This document shows positions 57,010 through 64,000 of a stretch of DNA of 64,000 bases, piece by piece. A model generated the notes under the pieces. It saw nothing but the letters and a program-made list of their open reading frames with translations. It was not told the DNA's origin and did not search any database. Each line of letters begins with the position of its first letter. Positions within the stretch are counted from its first letter, which is position 1. Both the position numbers and the translations under genes were made by a program. This DNA comes from Cynocephalus volans (taxonomy: Eukaryota > Chordata > Mammalia > Dermoptera > Cynocephalidae), in contig NC_084461.1 of the NCBI RefSeq assembly GCF_027409185.1, forward strand, positions 188,392,001 to 188,456,000. The letters run 5' to 3'.

Positions 57010-57268
57010 TTAATGAGAAGTCCTCTGGACATAGGTGGCCTCTGTGTTGTTTCACCTGCTTTCAAAGATAGCAGCAGTCATGCCCCCCAAACCCTGGCTC
57101 TGCACCCCTCCATCCTCTGCTGCGTCTACATGCCTCAGAGCAAGACATGTCCCACTGCCCTTCTACGAGGCCAGACCCTTCCTCCACAAAGACCTCGCTT
57201 GATCAGTGACCACCCTGCTGCTCTAATCTTTACCCTTCCGGTCTGTCTTCATGGTGTCCTTCCCTTGG
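57010..57268 (-). repeat. L2-like fragment
   Basis: 'cagtgaccaccctgctgct'-like and 'gtccttcccttggctc' wording is L2-like, but weak. Confidence 0.35.
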
Positions 57269-57280
57269 CTCCTTTATCTT

Positions 57281-57338
57281 TTTCTTTTTTGGCAGCTGGC
57301 CAGTAAGGGGATCCGAACCCTTGACCTTGGTGTTATAA
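57281..57338 (-). mobile_element. 5'-truncated CYN SINE (58 bp)
   Basis: Only the tail and the last 40 or so bases of the tRNA-like unit remain ('ggcagctggccagtaagggg', 'atccgaacccttgac'). The duplication ctcctttatctt (57269-57280) and ctcctttgtctt (57339-57350) shows that it is a truncated insertion, not a later deletion. Confidence 0.8.
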
Positions 57339-57974
57339 CTCCTTTGTCTTAAAATAACCTAAAAACCAAGCACGAACAAAAACCAAAACACGACAATCCT
57401 GTGATTCCTAATTACTGCCAGCTTTCCCCCTTTCTAGAAGTTTCTAAAAGGACTTGTCTACCTTCCCTATTTCCCATTCCAGGACAGGCACAATCTCCAC
57501 TTCTCACTTCAACACAGGGAGCAATGTCCCTTCTACTGAAACTGCTTTCTCTGGGGTCACCAACGACCTTGACCTCTCCAAAACCAGTAGCCTTGCCTCA
57601 GTTTCCAGCCAGAGACTCTGAATCTGTTAATACCAAACTCTCCAGCAGGAAGGGACCTCCAGTGACTACATTCCTGGATAATTCAGTGTTTATTAGAATA
57701 AAAAAAAAATACTGTGTGTTTACATATAAAAGATAGTGTGATTCTAGGCACAGAAAAGCATAGAGAGGTTTTCCACCTACACAATGTCCAGAGAGGCATT
57801 GGGAAGTCACAAGGGATGGAGACAATTCTTGGATGTCTGGTGCTATCTCACAGGTGGCAAGGTGTGTGGCATCTTGTGACCCACTCATTAAGTGCCACTA
57901 CTGCCCTTATTATTGCAGGAGCCAAAGAACATCTGCACAAGGTTACAGAAAGCCCCTCAGGGGGCAATATTTCT

Positions 57975-59887
57975 TATTTATTTATTTATTTAAATTTTTA
58001 TTGAATCAAAATCAATATTACTAGCATATATATTGTTACAAATCGTAATTATTCTTTACACCCCTTGTCCAATTTCTCCCCATCCACCACTCCCTCCCTC
58101 TCCCCTCTACCCCCTCTGATTACCCTAGATTTCTTCTTTCCCTCTGAAAGAGTAATGGTTACTCTGTTGATTTGTTGCCTAGATGATCTTTTCAACGCTG
58201 AGAGGTGTGATCAGGTCTCCCAATATTATCATAGAGCAGATGCTTCTTCTGTCACTCTGAAATGGGCTTTGTGGAGTGAGACATCCTCTTCTTTTCTTTA
58301 TCTCTGCTGGTGACTCTCTTTGTGTCAATGCACTCCAGTGGCTGATGGATCATCTGTGTGGTGGTTGTGGCATCTAGCCACTTTCATGGCAGCCATGGTT
58401 ATTGTGGTGGCTATGGTAGGCCACCCACACGGAGGTGATGTTTTTGGCATGCTCCTTGGTGCTGGCGGCGTGTCTTGTTTTGGCAGCGTCTGGTCCCCAG
58501 ATCCATACCTTGGGTCCCTAGGTGGGCCCCGAGGTGTTGGCATGGTGTGCCTGGTTGTGGAAGGAGGGTCTGGTCCCCCTCTCCATACACAGTGTCCCTG
58601 GATGGGCTCCAAGGCACTGGTGCAGCATGCCTGGTGGTGGGAAGGGGGTCCGGTCCCCCTCTCTATGCCTCAGGTCCCCATGTGGGCCCCAAGGCACTGA
58701 TGTGGTATGCCTGATTGTGGGAGAGGGGTCTGGTCCCCTTCTCCATGCCCTGGGACCCCAGGCAGGCCCTGAGGTGCTGGTGCGGTGTGCCTGGTTGTGG
58801 GAGGGGGTGGTCCAGTCCTCTTCTCCATGCCTTGGGTCCCCAGCTGCATGCCCCAGGTCCCCGGGCAGGCCCTGAGGCCCTGGCGGTGTGCCTGGATGTG
58901 GGAGTTGGGTCCAGTCCCTGGCTCCAAGCCTCGGATTCTTGGGTGGGCCCTGAGGCACTGGCACTGTGAGTGGTTTTGGGTGGGGGTCCTGTCTGTGGCT
59001 CCATGCCTCATATCCCCTGGTGGGCCCCAAGGTGCTGGTGCTATGCCTGGGCTGGAACTAATTTTTTGTCCTTTGCTTACTTCTAACACAGAGAAACTTC
59101 CTGTGGGAACCAATACTTGAGCTGTGAGGTTGAGCTAAATTGCTGCTTTGCTGCTGTTTCCCTAGGGAAGACTTTTTGTGCAGCTCAGGGTTTAATGGTT
59201 GACCTTATAGGTACTTCCAGCTCTCCAGTGACTCAGTGCACCTGGGTTGTGTAGAAACTCTGATCTGGGCCTGAGTTTTTTCATCAAACTGCACCGCATG
59301 CAATTCTGCATTCCTGACCAGTCTCCTCTGAGTGGTCCTCTGCTGATTGGGTGGAGGATCAGCTGTCCTTGCTGTGTCCCAGTGTTCACCTGGTGGGCCT
59401 ATCTCCCCCACTGCCCGTGCTCCAAACACTTCCCATGGGATGGGACCTGCACCGGTCTCTTGTGTTGACTCACTGGCCTCTGAATGGCTCCCCTTTTTCA
59501 GCTGTTCTGGTTTCTTGCTCCTACGTGGGTCCACGGGAACCCTACTAGTGGTCTTGCTGTCCTGGGGGCCACCAAGATCCTCTTCTCCCCTGCCACCTCC
59601 AAGTAACTCCATCTGAAGGGCACAGCTGCGGCTTCTGCCAACTCCCGCTCCGTGCACTCAGCAGCTACAGTCTTAAAGCGGCTGCAGCCTGAAACGCTCA
59701 GAGCAGTTTTTTCTTTCTTTCATCAGAGTTTCTCCTGCCTTCATAAACTCCGTAGGTCTCTCCTCCTCTTCCCCTGAGCTCCAGCGGCCCCAGCTTGTCT
59801 GATGTTACATTTTTATAGTTGTAAATTGGTTGATTTGTGGGAGAGAGTGATGTGGGGACCGTCTATTCTGCCACCTTGATCCGAACT
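57975..59887 (-). mobile_element. Non-autonomous L1-UTR/VNTR composite retroelement
   Basis: The insertion is bounded by a perfect 16-bp duplication, agggggcaatatttct, at 57959-57974 and 59888-59903. On the minus strand it begins near aaggtggcagaatagacgg (59860-59878), the typical opening of mammalian L1 5' UTRs. It then has about 840 bp of GC-rich 5' UTR-like DNA, about 600 bp of roughly 80-bp tandem units (58450-59050), about 470 bp of L1-like 3' UTR and an (aaat)n A-rich tail. No ORF1 or ORF2 remains, so any mobility would depend on L1 proteins in trans. It lies antisense in a CCDC63 intron. It could be a private internal deletion of a full L1, but a second copy with the same join argues for a family. 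Confidence 0.85.
58450..59050 (-). repeat. GC-rich VNTR, about seven units of ~80 bp
   Basis: The motif gcctgg recurs at 58549, 58629, 58709, 58789, 58889 and 59045, with a degenerate unit near 58965, so spacing is 80, 80, 80, 100, about 76 and 80. The 100-bp unit carries an extra copy of about 20 bp of internal sequence near 58830-58857. Each unit has ggtcccc and 'gggcccc(g/a)aggtgctgg'-like blocks. Units differ from each other by many substitutions, so the array is not newly expanded. Confidence 0.9.
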
Positions 59888-60115
59888 AGGGGGCAATATT
59901 TCTGCTGGAAACCATGGCTTTAGGGAGGTGGAATTTATGTCCACCCACAGGTGAATGAAATTTACATGCACAGGTGAGAGCAAAAACTAAATTGCCTCAT
60001 TTTACCCCAGACTGGCTAAGATTAAATGGAATTGACCAGTCGTTCAAGAGATAAATTAAAATTCCATTTATAGGCGAAGAAAGAACATTGCAGTTTTGGC
60101 TTTTGCACACTTTAG

Positions 60116-60367
<252 letters not shown>

Positions 60368-60799
60368 TGATGTCTGCTGAGCCATTAACGGAACATACCC
60401 ATTTCATTGGTTGACTCAGCAGAAGGTGAAATAATGGTGCACACAGACGAGGGAGCCTTTTAGAATTTACCATCCACCCCACTCTGTCCCATCCACCTTA
60501 GCACATGCTGTTGTCCCCTCCAACCTCCTACCCCGATTCCCACCCCACCTGAGATGCCTACTCTTAGTTCCCTGACTCAAAAATTCCTGCTTGTTTTCAA
60601 GAAGCAGCTCAAATATTGCCCTTCACCAGGCAGAATGAGTCAGACCTACTCCTGTGCAGCACTCTGCTCATGCCTCCGTTGTAGCTCGTGCCTTTTTGTT
60701 GTTGTTGATGTAGTCTCTAAGAACTACTAGGCATAAATGTGTATAACTTGATAATGGGAAAGGGAATGTTTCCTGTCCTCCCTCAATTTAAAGTTACTT

Positions 60800-61385
60800 T
60801 TGTATTAAGCAGGATTCTCTAAATTGCAAGTTGATTTAAGCAACCCCCCCCACCTCAAAAAAAAAAAAAAAAAAAAAAGGTAAAGAAAAGGAATGTGTTG
60901 GTCACAGAACTGAAAAATTCAGAAGAGGAAGTAAAGTCTTTGAGCATAGCTGGATCCAGGTGTTCCAAACATGTTATTAGGACATATTCTCTGTCCATCT
61001 CTCCTCTGGGTGGACTTCATTCCTGAGTAGACCCCAATGTGAACAGATGCCAGCAGAAAGGAAGCATCTCTTTCCTTAGAGTGTAATCATATGTCACTGG
61101 GAGGGTTCCCATTGGGCCAGCTTGGGTCATTTGCCCATCCCTGAACCAATCGCTGTGATCAGAAGAATGGAATACATAGACCTGAGTCACATGACTACCC
61201 TTGAACTGTTCCCTGTCCCCCAGGCCCCCACCAAATCAGGGGAGGGCAGCCCTATCAAAAATATGTGGGCAGAGATGGGGGAAGAGGTGGTTCCCAGGGA
61301 AAAGCAAGAGGAAGGGAGAAAGACTACTCGGAAGGTACAAACAATACCTTCCAGTCTGGCTTATGAAACTGCAGCTCCCACAACA
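60800..61385 (-). repeat. Old LTR-type repeat
   Basis: 'gattctctaaattgcaagtt', 'aaggaatgtgttggtcacag' and 'gtcacatgactacccttgaa' fit the recurrent repeat also at 38210 and 43655. An interior poly-A of about 20 lies at 60857-60878. Confidence 0.5.
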
Positions 61386-61564
61386 TGAGCTAGCAGAGAG
61401 GGAAAGTGAATTGATTTGGAGGGAAGGCTGTCATTGCCTCCCCGCTACACAAAGCTCTTAGCTTCCCCCGACTTTGACGACCAGGCTTTAACCAGGCAAG
61501 GCTGGAGCTAATTGCACCTGATTTCTGTCTGCCTTTCCCAATAGCCTGGAAGCTACCCAAGAGC

Positions 61565-61742
61565 AAGTGTGCCTCAGAATGCCCAGGATGTGTGTTACAA
61601 ATGCAAATTCCTGGGTTCTCTCCCGGTTTGCTGAGTCAGAACCTCCATGGTTTAGGCCCAGGTGACTGCACTGTTACTAGCAACCCCAGTGGGGCTGATG
61701 GTGCCCTTGGTTAAGAATCATAGCATTAATGCCTGGCACAGT
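61565..61742. repeat. hAT-Charlie-like fragment
   Basis: 'gttacaaatgcaaattcctg' and 'tgactgcactgttactagca' recall small hAT-Charlie elements. Confidence 0.5.
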
Positions 61743-62689
61743 GTGAGGCACAGAATAGGTGCTTAGCAAATATTGCTGCATGATTAAATGATGACTTGTC
61801 TGTAGAGGTCTACTTTTTGTTATGTATGTCTATTCAGATTTTCTATTCTTCTTGAGTCAATTTCAGTAGTTTGCTTCTTTCTAGGAATTTGTCCATTTCA
61901 CCTAAGTTATCTTAACCTGTCGGTATACAGTTGCTCAGAGTATATTTCCTTAAAATTTTTTTCTCTATAAGGTCTGTAGTAATGTCCCCTGTTACATTTT
62001 GGAGAGATCTGCTTTTTTGTGTCTCAAACTGGTCCTCTCTTTTCGTAATCTCTGACCAGGTCTGTCTGTGCCTTTGAGTAGATTAGATAGCCATCTCTAA
62101 AGGTAATTTCAGGGTCTAAGAATACTCCATGATCCTAAAGCTTCCTCCCGCTACTCAATGGGGCCTGAAAGTCCTCCACATGGGTCAGAACTTTCCCCCC
62201 CACAATCAGAGGATGGGTAGCATGCAAACAGTCGTGGAATAAAATTCACACCAAAGAGCAAATGACTAATAACTGATATTTTTCCAAGAGTAAAGTGGAG
62301 AATGCAAAGATAGAATAAGAATGCTCTGCTCTCTTGGGCCCCCCTCCCTTGTGTGGTGGCTACTGAGACACCCTATAGTGAAACCCAGGGCTGGGACTAG
62401 GGGAGGCAAGCAAAGAGCCTGGGGTGCAAAATTTAAGGGGGCTCTCACTCTCAGGCTTGTGGGAATGCAGAGTTGACATCTGAGAGTGAGTGCCTCCTTA
62501 AATTTTATGTCCTGGTTGGCTCACTGGCTTTACCCCAAGTTTGACCCTGCAGAAACCTAAGGTTTCTCAGAACATACTTTGAAACCTCTGATGAAATTGA
62601 ATCCTTTACTGTTAGGAATATTTTTTGTAGTTGTTTCCTTTTAGTGTCTATGAGAGCATTTCACATCACCTTTTCTTGAAACTTTTAAA

Positions 62690-63505
62690 AAAATTATTTT
62701 ATTTTTAAGATAATTTTATTGTGTGCAATTAAGGTATAAAAACATGATGTTATGGGATTCATATAGATAGTAAAATGGTTACTATAGTGAAACAAATTAA
62801 CATACCCATCTTCTCACATAGTTACCCATCCTTTTGTGTGTTTGTGGCAAGAGCAGTGAAGATCTACTCATTTAGCAGGAATCCCAAATATAGTACAATT
62901 TTATCACCTATTGTCCTCGTATTGTACATTACATCTCTAGATTTGTTCATTCTATGTGTCTGCTACTTTGTATCCTCTGGTCTACATCTTCCCATTTCCT
63001 CCCCTCCACTACCCACCCCTGGTAGCCACTGTTTTATTCTCTATCTCTGTATATGTGACTTTTTTTGTTTTTAAGGTCCTACATATAAGTGAGATCATGC
63101 AATAGTTTTCTTTGTATGTCTGGCTTATTTCACTTACTGTAATGTCCTCCAGTTTCATCCATGTTGTGGCAAATGGCAGGATTTCCTTCCTTTTAAAGGC
63201 TGGATAATATTCTATCGTGTATGTGTACGTGTATTTATGTATCAGAATTTCTTTATCCATTCATTCGTCAATGTACACCTAGGTTGTTTCCATATCTTGG
63301 CTGTTGTGAATAATGCTGCAGTGAACATGAGAGTGCAGATATCTTTTACCAGGTGGTGATTTCACTTCCTTTGGGTCTATGCCCAGAAGAGGGATGGCTA
63401 GGTCATATGGTGGTTCTATTTTTAATTTCTTTAGAAACCTTCAGATTGCTTTCTGTAACAGCTGCAGCAATCTACGTTCCTACTGATAGTGTACAAATAG
63501 CATCA
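62690..63505 (-). mobile_element. L1M 3' end, antisense
   Basis: Antisense L1 words are clear: 'ggtcctacatataagtgaga', 'ttgtggcaaatggcaggatt', 'cagtgaacatgagagtgcag' and 'agggatggctaggtcatatg'. It is the reverse of an ORF2 tail plus 3' UTR and is 5'-truncated. Only short broken frames remain. Confidence 0.88.
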
Positions 63506-63509
63506 CCTT

Positions 63510-63840
63510 TTTAAAAAACTTTTTGTTTTGAACTAAGACAAATGTATAAATCATACAGAAAAGTAGAGGGAATAATAATGAACATACCTATCACTTCAAT
63601 TTAATAATTGTTAAAATTTTGCTTTATTTGCTTCACCATTTTTTACCCTGAAATATTTTAAGGTAAATCACAGGCATCATAACATTTTACCCCTAAATAC
63701 TTCAGTTTGCATCTTTTAAAATTAAACATTTTTTTACACAATCACAAGACCATTATCACCTTTAAAAGTAATAATATTTCCTTAATATTAAACCCAGTAC
63801 CCAGTCCATATTAAAATTTCTCTGGTTGGCCCCACAATGT
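63510..63840 (-). repeat. Old L1M fragment, antisense
   Basis: 'catcataacattttacccct', 'aatacttcagtttgcatc' and 'aaacccagtacccagtccat' are the antisense of an old L1M 3' region, related to 6560-7060. Confidence 0.6.
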
Positions 63841-63844
63841 CTTT

Positions 63845-64000
63845 TATTTTTATTTTTTAATTTTTAAAATTTTTTTATTATTATTTATTTTTTTACTTTT
63901 ATTTTGTCGATATACATTGTGGCTGATTATTGTTGCCCATCACCAAAATCTCCCTCCCTCCTCCCTCCCCCCCTCCCCGCCACCAATGTCCCCTCTGTTT
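63845..64000 (-). mobile_element. Lineage-specific L1 3' UTR, antisense, cut by window end
   Basis: A T-rich tract (A tail of a minus-strand insertion) is followed by 'gtcgatatacattgtggctg', 'attattgttgcccatcacca' and a C/T-rich polypyrimidine stretch. I take it for the 3' end of a younger L1 family, distinct from the L1M copies. The rest is beyond the window. Confidence 0.55.

Noticed and set aside
58518-59113. Overlapping 113-170 codon frames on the minus strand
   Set aside because: All fall in the 80-bp tandem repeat; several frames are open at once because the unit is GC-rich and not a multiple of three.

Overview
This is a 64 kb piece of a placental-mammal nuclear genome. It is mostly old interspersed repeats (MIR, L2, MaLR/ERVL LTRs, hAT-Charlie, L1M) with younger lineage-specific retrotransposons on top. 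The young SINEs are tRNA-derived monomers and dimers with no tRNA-unrelated body, ending in A-rich tails. This architecture is known for the CYN SINEs of colugos (Dermoptera). No Alu, B1/B2 or carnivore/ungulate SINE is recognisable. The best reading is a colugo (Galeopterus/Cynocephalus), which is an inference from repeats recognised by eye.

The only protein-coding gene I can support is the 5' part of CCDC63 on the + strand. CCDC63 is a coiled-coil protein related to the outer-dynein-arm docking proteins CCDC114/ODAD1 and algal DCC2. Three internal coding exons are clear at 45675-45844, 49517-49706 and 60185-60304. They join in one open frame, including a Tyr codon split across the first junction; the apparent stop at the end of the first of these exons is therefore intronic. 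A phase-compatible start exon ending in ATG CCG ATG is proposed at 45099-45201. A CpG-rich exon-1/promoter region with a strong splice donor lies at about 40140-40690. The next exon lies beyond the right edge.

Layout. 1-40 kb is upstream intergenic DNA: MaLR/ERVL LTRs, a 1.5 kb L1 3' end (17965-19500), a MER5A-like transposon split by an L1 (21879-22614), many MIR/L2 copies, ten CYN SINEs with mostly clear target-site duplications, and a 5'-truncated copy of an unusual L1-like element (33738-34335). 40-45 kb is the CCDC63 promoter and first intron. 45-64 kb is CCDC63 exons and introns holding five more CYN SINEs, a probable solo LTR, two hAT elements, a U2 snRNA 5' fragment, opposed TG/CA microsatellites beside a perfect NRF1-like palindrome, and L1 fragments at the right edge.

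The most unusual object is at 57975-59887 on the minus strand. It is a 1.9 kb element with a perfect 16-bp target-site duplication. It consists of an L1-like 5' UTR, about seven GC-rich tandem units of roughly 80 bp, and an L1-like 3' UTR with an A-rich tail, and has no ORF1 or ORF2. A second, 5'-truncated copy at 33.7-34.3 kb shares the 3' UTR and the tandem repeat, which suggests a mobilised non-autonomous family analogous in design (not sequence) to SVA/LAVA composites. All repeat assignments rest on recognition by eye; no database search was run.
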